Positions 9,654 through 20,500 of a DNA stretch of 64,000 bases are shown in pieces. The number at the start of each line of letters is the position of its first letter. Position 1 is the first letter of the stretch. Source of the DNA: Trichormus_B sp936914905 (lineage in GTDB: Bacteria; Cyanobacteriota; Cyanobacteriia; Cyanobacteriales; Nostocaceae); assembly GCF_039871975.1 (NCBI RefSeq), contig NZ_JBDPLL010000001.1; one strand, 5' to 3'. The notes beneath the pieces are model-generated. The model was given only the letters and a program-made list of their open reading frames with translations. It was not told the origin of the DNA and made no database searches. A program made the translations under genes and the position numbers.

Positions 9654-10308
9654 CTACAAACTCATTTTCACCTCTTGAAAAACTGGATTCTTAGATAATT
9701 AGATTAGGTGAGATGTACTTTTTCTGATAGTAAATTACTTGTAAGAAGTATCGCATCTAGCTAAGGTGTGAAAGCCTTAGGTAATTCTTTAGATATAGGA
9801 AGGAAAAAACAACCTACATGTCTACCTCTCCTCTTTCCCATTTAAAGCCTCAATCAGTATCTTACTGATGACTGCTGACTCTGACTGTAGATATTTTGGT
9901 GGCTAATTTTGTTGTTTTGATATTTCATGACCTGCTGAATACAATTTTGTAAACTCCTCCTGTGACAGTATTTAAATAGCCATTTGATAGATAGGTAAAA
10001 AATACCATCACCTATAATTTTTGGATAAAATTTGCCAACTTGGCTAAATGGATTCAAAAAAAATAGTATTCTGCATATCAGATGAATGTGTGTGTTCCCT
10101 ATTTTTTAATTCAAAAATTGGCTTAGTCTCTAATGCCAAGGGCATGAGTTTAGGATTTGCATATAGGTAAGGGAGAATCGGTAAAATGAAACTAAAAATT
10201 AATAAAATTTTTGACTTCCAGACTCAAAAATACCCAAGCAACACCTGTCAAAATTACCAGTTACTAATGATACTAAAAAGCCCAAGCTAATGATAAATTC
10301 ATTCCTAG

Positions 10309-10397
10309 TACACTACGGCGTAAATAGAGCATCTATTTAAAATAAATGAAAAGCCTACTCCATAAGATTTCTGATTTTTGACTTTCGCCTTGCGGTA
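10309..10397 (+). mobile_element. CTAG-flanked miniature element, short variant
   Basis: An 89-bp segment between CTAG at 10305-10308 and CTAG at 10398-10401. It starts TACACTACGGCGTAAATA and ends CGCCTTGCGGTA, matching the ends of the 116-147 bp elements at 11438, 23017 and 30263. The interior is divergent and shorter. Confidence 0.6.
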
Positions 10398-10472
10398 CTA
10401 GCTTGTAAGTCCCATAAGTCCTGCTATTAATCTTTCTGCAAAACAAAAGTCACAGAAAATAATAGTATGCTT

Positions 10473-10605
10473 GTAAGCATTCAGCTAATGCCTAACGGCA
10501 CGCTACGCGAACAGGTATCAGCAGTCAGCTTTTTCAGGCTAATACCAAAAATACCTGTTTGATAATTAACCAATTTCTCAAACATTCTGATTCCTGAATT
10601 CTTAC
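10473..10605 (-). repeat. 135-bp hairpin repeat, copy 2 (inverted)
   Basis: The reverse complement reads GTAAGAATTCAGGAATCAGA through to GCATTAGCTGAATGCTTAC and follows copy 1 (9516-9653) with few differences. The two copies form an inverted pair about 0.8 kb apart. Confidence 0.75.
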
Positions 10606-10955
10606 ATGTTATTTCGGTTAAAAATCAGTTGATATTTACATCAGAAATGAAGAATTTATTGAACTTCAAATATCACTTTTCATAGAAATATGTAGCTTTT
10701 AGAAAGATTTTTATAAATCTCTAATGGTGAAAAATATGGAGATAGTCACAAGCAATATCTAAATGCTGTTTTCTAGATTTTTGGCAGTTATAGCAGGAGT
10801 CAGGAGTCAGGAGTAAAACTCTCTTGCTGTTTAGGTTTCAATTTAGATTCTGTACCTCATAGATCTGCAATCTGCTGTATAGACATTGCTAATAGAGAGT
10901 CCCGCACGAAAGTAACTATAAACTTTCAATAGTACAAATTATATCCAGGACAGTC

Positions 10956-11225
10956 ATGAACTACCGAATTTCTTCTTCTCAAACTAAGGTTCAGAATCTT
11001 ATTACTCCTGAAGAATTAAATCAAATCCTTGAAGCTGTCGCTGATGGTAGATATTCCTGGGCTTGTGTGCTGATTTTACGTTTTATTGGTTATAATCCAC
11101 TGCATTATATTCCCCAGCGCACTTATAGCCGTTTAATGAAAGAAAATAGCCAAATTGAGACAGCATTAGCATCTACCAATAAACCGAAACCTCACCCAGT
11201 GAATAGTTCTCATTGTGTGCCTTAA
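10956..11225 (+). CDS. hetP: HetP-family heterocyst commitment protein (short form)
   Basis: An intact 89-residue protein with the HetP core: ITPEELNQILEAVADGRYSW then ACVLILRFIGYNPLHYIPQR and TYSRLMKEN. HetP proteins act after HetR in committing cells to heterocyst fate. The length is close to the short Anabaena paralogues rather than to the longer HetP itself, so it may be a modulator paralogue. AGGA lies 7 bases before the ATG and fixes the start. The C-terminus (KPKPHPVNSSHCVP) is a low-complexity tail. It is flanked on both sides by repeat-rich DNA. Family assignment is strong; which paralogue it is remains uncertain. Confidence 0.85.
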   Translation: MNYRISSSQTKVQNLITPEELNQILEAVADGRYSWACVLILRFIGYNPLHYIPQRTYSRLMKENSQIETALASTNKPKPHPVNSSHCVP

Positions 11226-11358
11226 TCTTAAATTAACAGTACCAATTAGTGGTGTAGTGTATGGGGGAGGTCAGGGAAGAATTAATTCTTTCTTCTCTCT
11301 TCTGAACTCCTGTAACTCCTGATAGCGGAAGTTGGCGTAAGCCATACTCCTGTGTTCT

Positions 11359-11714
11359 AAAAAGGGTTTAAAAGTGTAATTCTGAACGTTTACGGAGCGT
11401 CTCTGAAAGAGATAGTGAAGAATCTCCGAGATACTAGTACCGCCGTGAATTCAAAATGCTTCTTTCAGAAGAGCTACGCTAACAAAATTTAAAATGTATA
11501 CGGCGTGAGCTTTTCAGAGATTTGGAATGGTGGTTTATTTACGCCTTACTGTACTAGAGCCTACGGCACGCTCCGCATTCACGCAGTATCCCGAACGGCA
11601 CGCTCCGCATTCACGCAGTATCCCGAAGGGATACGCTGCACTACTTTACCCATAGCTTACGCCACGCTGCGCTATCAGTATGACATAAGTCCAAGTTTTA
11701 CCCGTTTGCTGTAT
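11359..11714 (-). repeat. Outer repeat, copy A, interrupted by a miniature element
   Basis: A noncoding repeat running from the TTTAAAAGTGTAATTCTGAA region to CAAGTTTTACCCGTTTGCTG. It is the reverse complement of the repeats at 30135-30466 and 41814-42012. It is split by a 116-bp element at 11438-11553, and a local duplication of CGGCACGCTCCGCATTCACG lies at about 11564-11612. Confidence 0.8.
11438..11553 (-). mobile_element. CTAG-flanked miniature element (116 bp)
   Basis: Starts TACCGCCGTGAATTCAAAAT and ends ATTTACGCCTTACTGTA, with CTAG directly outside both ends (11434-11437 and 11554-11557). The ends are imperfect inverted repeats. It contains no gene. The same element sits at the same place in the outer repeat at 30259-30383, while the outer repeat at 41814-42012 lacks it. 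Confidence 0.8.
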
Positions 11715-11731
11715 AACTCGCCAATTCCTTC

Positions 11732-12105
11732 TTACAACAAGTCCAGATTAATAGTTTGTTGCCATACTTGCTCAAATGCAATTCCCTGTTTAGTAGAAAT
11801 ATATAATAATACTATAGCTGCTGAACGTTTGGAATTATCACAATGTATCAGCAGCGGTTTAGGTAATTCATCAATAATTTGAAAAACCTGCTTTGCAGTT
11901 TGATGAATTAGATTTTCAATTATAGTCGGCAGGTTGACATAGTACAATCCTATTTTTGTTGTTCATTTGTCCATGAAATGGATTCATTTGCAAAACACAA
12001 ATTTAGGACAGATTTGTAACCATCATCAGCAAGCTGATGTAGCTGTTCTGGTGTAATTTGTCCACTTATTGCTAATTGCTGATTAATCTTCCTAATAATA
12101 TTCAT
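11732..12105 (-). pseudogene. Dual-specificity phosphatase-like protein, frameshifted
   Basis: Starts MNIIRKINQQLAISGQITPE and QLHQLADDGYKSVLNL, then reaches a stop after NEQQK. The next frame continues IGLYYVNLPTIIENL and ELPKPLLIHCDNSKRSAAIV, containing the P-loop HCxxSxxR of cysteine phosphatases. This is the bacterial beta-lactamase-hydrolase-like phosphatase domain family. One frameshift near 11950 separates the substrate-binding N-terminal half from the catalytic half. The C-terminal end is short (ends INLDLL). Probably nonfunctional. Confidence 0.7.
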
Positions 12106-12241
12106 TGGAAACATACAGTCAATTATAGGTAATTAGTGAAGTGAAATGCAGATAGTGTTATGATTACATTTTCCTCCAGGTTAGTATTACAATTAAATTT
12201 AGTAAATGTAGACTTTCTCTACACTCTTGAGAGGATCTTGC

Positions 12242-12386
12242 GTAAGAATTCAGGAGTCAGGATTCAGGAGTCAGAATGTTTGACAAATCAGTTAATTATC
12301 CAACAGCCATCAGCAGTTAGCTTTTTCAGGCTAACTGCTGATGGCTGTTTGCGTAGCGTACCCTTAGGCATTGGCTGAATACTTAC
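12242..12386 (+). repeat. 135-bp hairpin repeat, copy 3, with a 20-bp perfect stem
   Basis: Same ends as the copies at 9516 and 10473. The centre has AACAGCCATCAGCAGTTAGC at 12302-12321 and its exact reverse complement at 12330-12349, around an 8-base loop. A 72-codon frame here is only a shadow of the repeat. Confidence 0.8.
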
Positions 12387-12416
12387 GTTTTAACTCTGCT
12401 ATTAACTTAGAGCAAG

Positions 12417-12752
12417 AATTTGAGGAACTTGTGAGGATGCAGTTCTATCTCAGAAATTTTTTTATAGCAGCCAAAGGGTGAGAGAGTTAAAAGTCTGTTT
12501 GTATCGAAGTTTTATGGTCTGTTGATGTCCTAACAACCTTCGTAATCACTATATGTTGATGGGGGTTTAATGAGCGTTATCAAAGAATAAATAGATTTGT
12601 AGACTAAGTAAGTCGGCGGGAAAAAATAGAAGTATGTAACAAAAAGTGAAATCACCAAAACCCTGTTGCCTTTTGCCTGTCATAACGACAATTTTTAACG
12701 CCAACCTACTTAAATCCGCAAGTGTAGCTGTTCCTCACAAGTTCCTCAAATT
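12417..12752. mobile_element. Nonautonomous element with 21-bp perfect inverted ends
   Basis: Positions 12417-12437 (AATTTGAGGAACTTGTGAGG plus A) are repeated exactly in reverse complement at 12732-12752. The 336-bp interior has no gene, but contains a block (AAGTATGTAACAAAA ... CGACAATTTTTAACGCC) also present at about 36336-36410. A shorter relative with the same ends is at 26758-26876. Confidence 0.7.
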
Positions 12753-12856
12753 TTCGTCTTAAGTTGCAAGGTAGAAACCAGGGTACTGGGGACTGGGTAA
12801 AATTTTTCTATTTTACCAATTACCTATAGTTTAGGAATTCTCAAAGGCTGGGGAAT

Positions 12857-15800
12857 ATGAAAACCAGAACTTATGCCAGCATGCATAGACGGTAATGAAG
12901 CGGTTGCTAAGGTCGTTTATCCACTAAATGAAGTTATTTATTGCCATTTATCCTATAACTCCATCTTCACCTATGGCTGAATGGTCTGATGCTTGGATGA
13001 GTGAAACAAAACCGAACATTTGGGGAACTGTTCCCTTGGTGGTACAGTTGGTGGTACAGTTTCAGAGTTAAGGGGGCGTTGGGGGTGCTGTACATAGTGC
13101 TTTACAAACAGGTTCACTGACTACCACATTTACAGCGTCTAAGGGATTAATGTTGATGCTGCCGAATATGTACAAGATTGCAGGTGAACTTACTTACACC
13201 TACAATATTTCATATTGGGGCGCGATCACCCGCAGCCCAAGCTTTATCATTTTCGGTGATCATACCGATGTTATGGCAGCCTGAAGCATAGGTTTTGCCA
13301 TGCTGTGTGCTGCTTCTGTCCACGAAGCCCAAGATTTTACCCTCATTTCCACACGCGCAACTTTAGAATCACGCATTCCTTTCCTACACTTTTTTGATGG
13401 AGTCCGCACTTCTCACAAAGTCGATAAAGTAGAAACATTAACAACAGAAGACTTACAAAAACTCATTCCCATAGAGTTAGTAATTGCCCATTGTTCACGG
13501 GCTTTAACACCTGATAGACCCGTATTAAGAGGAAAATCCCAAAAGCCGGATGTTTAGTTCCAAATCAGGTAAACCGTTAACTCATTTTATTTAGTTTGCC
13601 TAGATCTAACTCAGAAGGTAATGGATGAATTTGCTCAAGTTACAGGGCGAGAATATAAACTATTTGAATATTATGGAGAGCCAACAGCATAAAGAATCAT
13701 TATCCTCATAGAACCTGGTTGTAAACCAGTTCATATAATGGTAGATTATCTCAACAAACAAGGTAAAAAATGTGGAGTTGTTATAATTAGATTATATGGT
13801 CCCTTTGACACCCAAAGATTTATTAGCTCTTTACAGGAAAAACCGCAGTATTCCTGTTTTAGGCATGACAAAAGAACTAGGGGTAATTGGTGAACTTTTA
13901 TATACTTATGTTGTTAGAGCTTTGGCAGAAAACCGACTCAACAATATTCAAGTGGTGGGGGAAAATATGGTTTATCATCTAAAGAATTTACACCCGCAAT
14001 TGTGAAAGCTGTATTTGATAATTTGATACCCTCAGGCCCCTTAGGAATGGGGCAACGAAGATACAACTATCCTTGATAATTTGACTGAGACACCAAAGAA
14101 TCATTTTACAGTTCGTATTAATGATGATATCATCAACACCAGCTTACAATATAACCCCGAATAATATTGTGCGGGCTACGTTCTATGTTTTAGGTGCAGA
14201 TGGTCCAGTTGGTGCAAATGAAAATTCCATCGAAATTATTGGTGAAGAAACTGAGAATTCCGCCCAAGGTTATTTTGTTTACGGTTATAATAAATCTGGT
14301 TCTGTTACCTTTTCTCACTTGCGAGTTGGTTCGCAAGAAATTCGTTCTACTTATTTAATCACCAATGCTAACTTTGTCGCTTGTTAACAGTGGGAATTTT
14401 TCGAAAAATTCCCACTGTTGAAAGATATCTTCCCCGGTGGCACATTTTTATTAAACGCACCCTACGACAAATATGAAGCTTCGGAAGGACTCCCCGTTGC
14501 TATGCCAGAAGAAATAATTAATAAAAATCTCAAATTCTATGTCATCAACGGCTATAAAGTCTCACGGGAAGCCAGAATGGGCGGACATATTAACACTGTT
14601 ATGTAGGTTTGTTTCTTTGCCGTTTCTGGGATTTTACTAAGAGAAGATGCGATCACAAAAATTTAAAAATTAACTCGCAAAATCTACGGTAAAAAAGGCG
14701 AAGAAATCGTCCAAATGAATATCCAAGCCGTTGATAAAACCTTGAATAATCTGTATTAAATGTGGCATTGGCATTGGGCATAGCGAAGAAAACAAACCCC
14801 CAATTCCCGATTATGCACCTGCATTTATTCACAATGTATTGGGTAAGATGATTGCCCGTGAAGGTGATGATTTACCCGTCAGTGCATTACCCATAGATGG
14901 TACATATCCAACGGGAACATCAAAATGGGAAAAACGCAATATTGCCCAAGAGATACCTGTTTGGTTTGGGATCCTAAGGTTTGCATTCAATGTGGTAAAT
15001 GCGTGATAGTCTCTCCAGAGAGCGTTATCCGCAGTAAAGTATATGAACCAGAACAATTAGAAAATCGACTGCCAACTTTCAAAAGTATTAATGCCAAAAA
15101 ACATGATTAGCATGATTTGAAATTTACCATTCAAGTAGCTGCGGAAGATTGTACAGTTTGTGGTTTGTGTGTTGATGTATGTCCGGCGAAAAATAAAGCC
15201 GAACCACCCAAAAAAACCATTAATATGGAACAGCAAAGACTGTTAAGAGAATAAGAAAGAGATAATTGGGACTTCTTCTTGAGTTTACCAAATCCAGACC
15301 GACGGAATTTGAAGTTGAATCATATTAATCAACAACAAATGCAAGAACTGTTGTTTGAGTTTTCCTGTGCTTGTGCAGGATGTGGAGAGACAGCTTATAC
15401 TAAATTAGTAACACAATTGTTTGGCGATCGCATGATCGTTGGCAACGTCACAGATTGTTATTCTATCTATGGTGCTAACTTACCCACCACACCTTGGACA
15501 AAAAACGCTGAAGGCAGAGGACTAGCTTGGTCTAATAGCCTATTTAAAGATAACGCCGAATTTGGTTTAGGTTTCCGCGTTTCCATAGATAAACAAGCCG
15601 AATTTGCAGCTTATTTACTACAACAACTTGCACCCCAAATAGGTGAAACCCTAGTAACAGATATCCTCAACGCTGAACAAAAAGACGAAGCAGATATTTA
15701 TGAACAACGGGAACGGGTATCTATTCTCAAACAACAATTCGATGAAATTATTACCGCAGATGAACACAGATTAACACAAATGGAAGGGCCTAATATTGGC

Positions 15801-16020
15801 GTTTATTAGTGTTGGTTAACGCTTATTTGTAGTTAAAAAATTCAAAGATATTGCTTATTATTTGCTGAAAAAGAGTGTTTGGATGATAGGCAGTGATGGT
15901 TGGGCTTATGATATTGGTTACGGTGGATTAGATCATGTAATTGCTAGTGGTCGCAACGTTAATATGCTCGTTCTCGACATAGAAGTTTATTCTAATACTG
16001 GTGGTCAAATCTCTAAATAG
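12857..16020 (+). pseudogene. nifJ: Pyruvate:ferredoxin (flavodoxin) oxidoreductase, truncated and frameshifted
   Basis: Pieces in several frames follow the PFOR protein in order: MKTRTYAS and IDGNEAVAKVVY, ATLESRIPFLHFFDGVRTSH, RVRPLxP-type segments, NAYKVSREARMGGHINTVM, EGDDLPVSALP, CIQCGKCV, VDVCPAKNKAEPPKK, then the TPP-binding domain CACAGCGETAYTKL, TPWTKNAEGRGLAWSNSLF and GWAYDIGYGGLDHVIASGRN. It stops at VYSNTGGQISK, where a family member would continue about 230 residues. The first 4Fe-4S motif has lost a cysteine (VIVSPE for VxVCPx). The 3' end abuts an ISAzo13-type remnant. PFOR normally supplies reduced flavodoxin or ferredoxin from pyruvate. Confidence 0.9.
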
Positions 16021-16024
16021 ATCC

Positions 16025-16516
16025 CTAAAGATGTTCACTCTCTCCTGTTGCCAGTGTCTTCACTGCTTTGGGTTTAGGAAAGTTATGTTTCTTCAACAAC
16101 TGGTCTAGTACTGTCACACTCACTTCTATTCCCTCATGTCCTAGCAATCTGGCAATCTCATTAGGCTTGAGATGAGTCCACCTGAGGGTTTCATCCATCC
16201 GTGAACCGGCTGTGTGCCGCTCCAACACTCCAAAAAACTCCTCTTCTAAGAAGGTAATCGTCTCAAAGGCTGATTTCCCTCCACCTCCGGGTTGGTGAAT
16301 CCCCTCCTGGTCAACCACCTTTTCTTCCTCAAGTTCCCACAAGCCCAACTTTCAGGTTTCGTGATGGCATAAGAACAAGCCGCGGATCTATGCCTGCCCC
16401 CCCTACCCTACTTTTAGGGCTTCAATCGCCGCCCATATGCGGCCATCCTTGTCTGACAAAGACTTATAGTATCGTTGCATTTTAACTTCAATTTCACCAG
16501 GGTCAGGGCCCATCAT
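16025..16516 (-). mobile_element. ISAzo13-type transposase, N-terminal remnant
   Basis: From ATG 16516 the remnant reads MMGPDPGEIEVKMQRYYKSL, SDKDGRIWAAIEALKVG, then after stops LWELEEEKVVDQEG, GGGGKSAFETITFLEEEF, ERHTAGSRMDETLRWTHLKP, EIARLLGHEGIEVSVTVLDQ, LLKKHNFPKPKAVKTLATGE. These are the N-terminal helix-turn-helix and linker regions of ISAzo13-family transposases. It ends abruptly at 16025, where nifJ is cut, so the DDE catalytic half is missing. It sits exactly between truncated nifJ and truncated pfkA, which suggests an IS-mediated deletion. Confidence 0.8.
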
Positions 16517-16603
16517 TTACCAGTTCTCCATCTACCCTTCTGGTGTATAGATCTTATTGGTACTCTTACACCTTATTTAATCCACATTGAATCCACTTTC
16601 CTT

Positions 16604-17461
16604 ACACTTGGGAAGTGGTCGGTATTCCTCATGCCACACAAGGTTTATTAGAACCGCAAACTGTTCCTTTAACTATGCATGGTTGGGATTGAAGCGGTAT
16701 TGACCCTTTACTAAATATCGGAGGAACGGTTTTAGGTAGTGTCAATAAATGTCAATAAAGGGGATACCTTAGCTCATGCTGATGACATTTTAGCTAGTTA
16801 TGAAGCGTTGGCTTTACATGATAGGTTTTGATACAGTTATTAATACTATTGTCGATGCTATTAATCGTCTCACGTTTACGGCGGCAAGTCACTATCCCGT
16901 GATGATTCTGGAAGTGATGGGAGCGTACCCCAGGTCATTTAGCACTACACTCAGGGATTGCTGGTGGTGCAGATGTAATTTTAATTCCTGAACTGCCCTA
17001 TACTATCACAGGTTTATGTGAACATCTTAGCCAAATTGCGTGATCGCTGGCGCCGTAAATTTGCCATTATCGTCGTTCCTGAAGGTGCTTCCCCTTGCTC
17101 AGAAGATGTGGACAATGCAGCTAGTTGTTCTACTGCTAAATGTGGTCGTGAACAATACATCGCTGAACAAATTGCTAGTTGCAGTAATAATCAACTTGAC
17201 ACCAGGGTTTCTGTTTTAGGACATATTCAACGTGGTGGTATTCCCTCTGCTTTAGACCCTCTCACAGCTACATTTTTCGATACAACAGGAGTTGATTGAA
17301 TTGCCCAAGAAAAATATGACCAGATTTTATCTAGACAAAATGGACAAGTTGTAGATAGGAACATCTACAACGTTTTAGCTCAAAGTCCCTCACTTGTTGA
17401 TCCTCACAGTTATTTAATCGAAACTACTCAATCTTTAGGAATTTATCTAGGGAATAGTTAG
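16604..17461 (+). pseudogene. pfkA: 6-phosphofructokinase, 5'-truncated and broken
   Basis: Fragments in order: WEVVGIPHATQGLLEPQTVP, PLLNIGGTVLGS, VNKGDTLAHADDILASYEAL, IGFDTVINTIVDAINRLTFT, AASHYPVMILEVMG, AGGADVILIPELPYTITGLC, KFAIIVVPEGA, GRxQYIAEQIA, LDTRVSVLGHIQRGGIPSALD and DPHSYLIETTQSLGIYLG. The nucleotide-binding N-terminus is missing, so is the catalytic PKTIDND segment, and several frameshifts occur. Conserved residues are changed too (for example LDPLTATFF). The committed glycolytic step from this gene is therefore lost. An intact pfkA elsewhere cannot be excluded. Confidence 0.88.
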
Positions 17462-17535
17462 GTTTTAGAGCATTGGACATGGTACAATTAATCAAGTATT
17501 GCCTTTTACCTTTTATCCGTTCCCTGTTCCCTTAT

Positions 17536-20500
17536 TTATGAATTACGAATTATTTGATTTAAGTTTCTTAATAAATCATTGGCAGTGTAGGGTTTGAATA
17601 AAACGGATTGCACTTCCATTTCGTCTGATTCTGGGAATACATCTTTTGTATTTAGTCCGCTACAAGCAATCACTTGGACTTTTGGGTTCATTTTTTTCAA
17701 GGTGCGAATAGCGGTGATCCCATCCATTTCTGGCATCATCATATCCATCAATACTGCGCTGATGTTTTTTTTGTGTTGGGCATAGAGTACGATCGCTTCC
17801 ACTCCATTACTAGCAGTTAGGGTTTGATAATTGTGGGTCTCTAGAATAATTGTGGCTACATCACGAATTTGAGGTTCATCATCTACTACCAAAATTAACT
17901 CTCCTTGTCCTGATGGTATTTTCGATTGATCTATATCAGGAACTTGAGGAGATTCTACAGATGGTAAGAATACCTTAAATGTACTGCCTTTACCCACTTG
18001 ACTGGATACTGTTACAAAACCATTATGGCTTTTAAGAATTCCTAAAGCAGTTGACAAACCCAATCCTGTTCCACCTTTAAATTCTTTGGTGGTGAAAAAT
18101 GGCTCAAAAATTCTATCTAATATTTCTTTAGTCATTCCTACACCTGTATCGGTCACAGTAATAACAATGTAATTGCCAATTTTAGATTCAATAAGCATCC
18201 GGGTGTAAGCTTCATCAATATAAATATTTTCTGTAGTAATTGTGAGAGTCCCACCTTCTGGCATAGCATCACGGGCATTAACTACCAGATTCATTAATAC
18301 CTGATGTAGTTGTGTGGTGTCTCCAGAAACAGTCCACAGGTTTTCTGGAATTTGGGTGGTAAATTCGATAGATTTGGGAAATGTTTGTTTACCAATTTGA
18401 ATAATTTCTGCAATCAGATGTTTAACTTGGACAATACCTCTTTCTCCTTTTAATCCCCTGGCAAAGGATAGGACTTGTTTGACTAAAGCAGCTCCACGTT
18501 GAGCATTATTTTCTATGATTGCCAATAGTTGGGGATGACGTTCTTCATCTTTGGCAAATCTACCTTTTAATAATTGTGCTGCTCCTAAAATGGGAGTTAA
18601 TATATTATTTAAGTCGTGGGCAATACCACCAGCTAAAGTACCAATGCTTTCTAATCGCTGGGTGCGGAAAAACTGTTCTTCCAGTTGTTTTTTCTCTGTA
18701 ATGTCACTATCTACAATCAAGATAGATTTTGGTTGACCGTCGGCATCAAACATGAGTGTCCAACGACTTTCGACAATAATTTCTTGGCCTAATTTTGTTT
18801 TTTTACGTAGCTCACCTTGCCAAGTTCCCAATTTAACTACTGTTCTGAGTGCGCTTGATTCTTGTTGTTGTGTAGTTTTAGAACAGAAAAGATCCTTGAG
18901 GTTTTTACCGACAGCTTCATGTTTCTGCCAACCATATATTCGTTCTGCACCTTGATTCCAAAATAAGATTTTTGTCTGAAAATCTCGCACGAAAATGGCA
19001 TCGGTAGCGATATCTAATAATGCTGCTTGTTCATAAAGTTGGTGCTCTGTTTCCTTGCGTTCAGATATATCTCTAGTGGTACCAATCATCCTGATGGGCT
19101 GACCTTGTTGGTTGTGGTATACCTTTCCAGTACCCCTTAACCAGTGTAGGCTGCCATCAGGCCAAACCACCCGATATTCTACGGCAAATTCGCCTTCTTG
19201 TTCAATAGCGCGTTTTACTGCCTGAATGCAAAATTCACGATCTTCAGGATAGAAGAAATTGAAGAATTCTTCATGGGATGATGGACATACACTACCTTTT
19301 GGCAGTCCATAAAGTGGCCCTACATTATCAGAGCAAATACATTGGTCGGTAATCAGGTTGCACTCCCATATACCCATGTTGGCATTTTCTAGGGCTAGAG
19401 TTAGTCGTGTTTCACTGTCTCGCAGAGATTCTTCAGCTAGTTTCCTTTCGGTAATATCTTCGGTAAGACTACCATAGTAGTCAAGCTCACCTTGTTCATT
19501 TTTAACGGGAAAGCATCTACCCCAAATCCAGCGGATTGATCCATTCGGTTGTACGATGCGATACTCTAAATTAGCGCCTTCACCTTTTTGATGATGCTCC
19601 TCTATTTCTGCCAAAATGCGATCTCGGTCTTCTGGATGAATCGCTTCTGTCCATGATTGAGGATTTTCCCGCAAACTTTGGCAAGAGCGCCCCCAAATTT
19701 TTTCATAAGCCGGGTTAATATATAGGGTTTCCTTACTATCCTTGGAGGCCATCCAGATTAGGGTATCGCTATTTTCGGTAAAGTATCGGAATTTTTCTTC
19801 AGTTTTCTTGAGTGCAGCTTCTGTTTGCTTGTGTTCTGTGATATCTTCGGCAATGCCACCAAAGTATTGAATCTGTCCTTGTTCATTTTTGATGGTAAAT
19901 CTTCTAGCCCACAGCCAGCTTATTGATCCATCAGGTTGTAGAACTCGATATTCTAGAACGCCAGATTCATTATCCTTTTGACTTTGCATTTGTGCAATGA
20001 CGCGATCGCGATCTTGGGGGTGAACTCCCTCTATCCAAGATTTAGGATTGTTACCCATACTTGCTCTAGAACGACCCCAAAATTTCTCATAGGCAGGGTT
20101 CACATACAAGTTCTCTGTACAATCCACGGAAGCAATCCAAACTACTGCTTGAATGTTGTCAGCAAATTGGTGGAACTTATATTCACTCTCCCTGACTGCA
20201 GCTTCTGTTTGTTTGCGTTCTGTTATATCTTCACCAATGCTACCATAGTATTGAATCTGTCCTTGTTCATTCTTGATAGGAAAACGTCTAGACCACAACC
20301 AGCGTATTGAACCATCCAAACGGATAATACGATACTCTACGCTAATATTTTCACCCTTTTGATGCTGCTTCTCCACCTCTGCCATCATCCGCTCAAGGTC
20401 TTCTGGATGAACAGCTTCTATCCAAGATAGAGGATTTTCCCACAGACTTTGGCAAGAACGACCCCAAATTTTCTCATAAGCTGGGTTTATATAAAAGAGG

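Larger units (their letters stand above)
9483..10955. other. Repeat-rich intergenic region
   Basis: About 1.5 kb without a convincing gene between sucrose synthase and the hetP-family gene. It holds two copies of a 135-bp repeat in inverted orientation (9516-9653 and 10473-10605), an 89-bp element flanked by CTAG (10309-10397) and a GGAGTCA heptamer array at 10796-10815. A 67-codon minus-strand frame at 9854-10057 has no recognisable features and is probably chance. Confidence 0.6.

Noticed and set aside
9854..10057. 67-codon minus-strand frame
   Set aside because: No motif, no ribosome-binding site, between repeat copies; probably chance.
10900..10955. NtcA-type site (GTA-N8-TAC) in front of the hetP-family gene
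   Set aside because: GTAACT...AGTAC is present but the spacing is not eight bases, so it does not support an NtcA site.
12160..12378. 72-codon plus-strand frame
   Set aside because: Runs through the hairpin repeat at 12242-12386, so its codons are repeat sequence.
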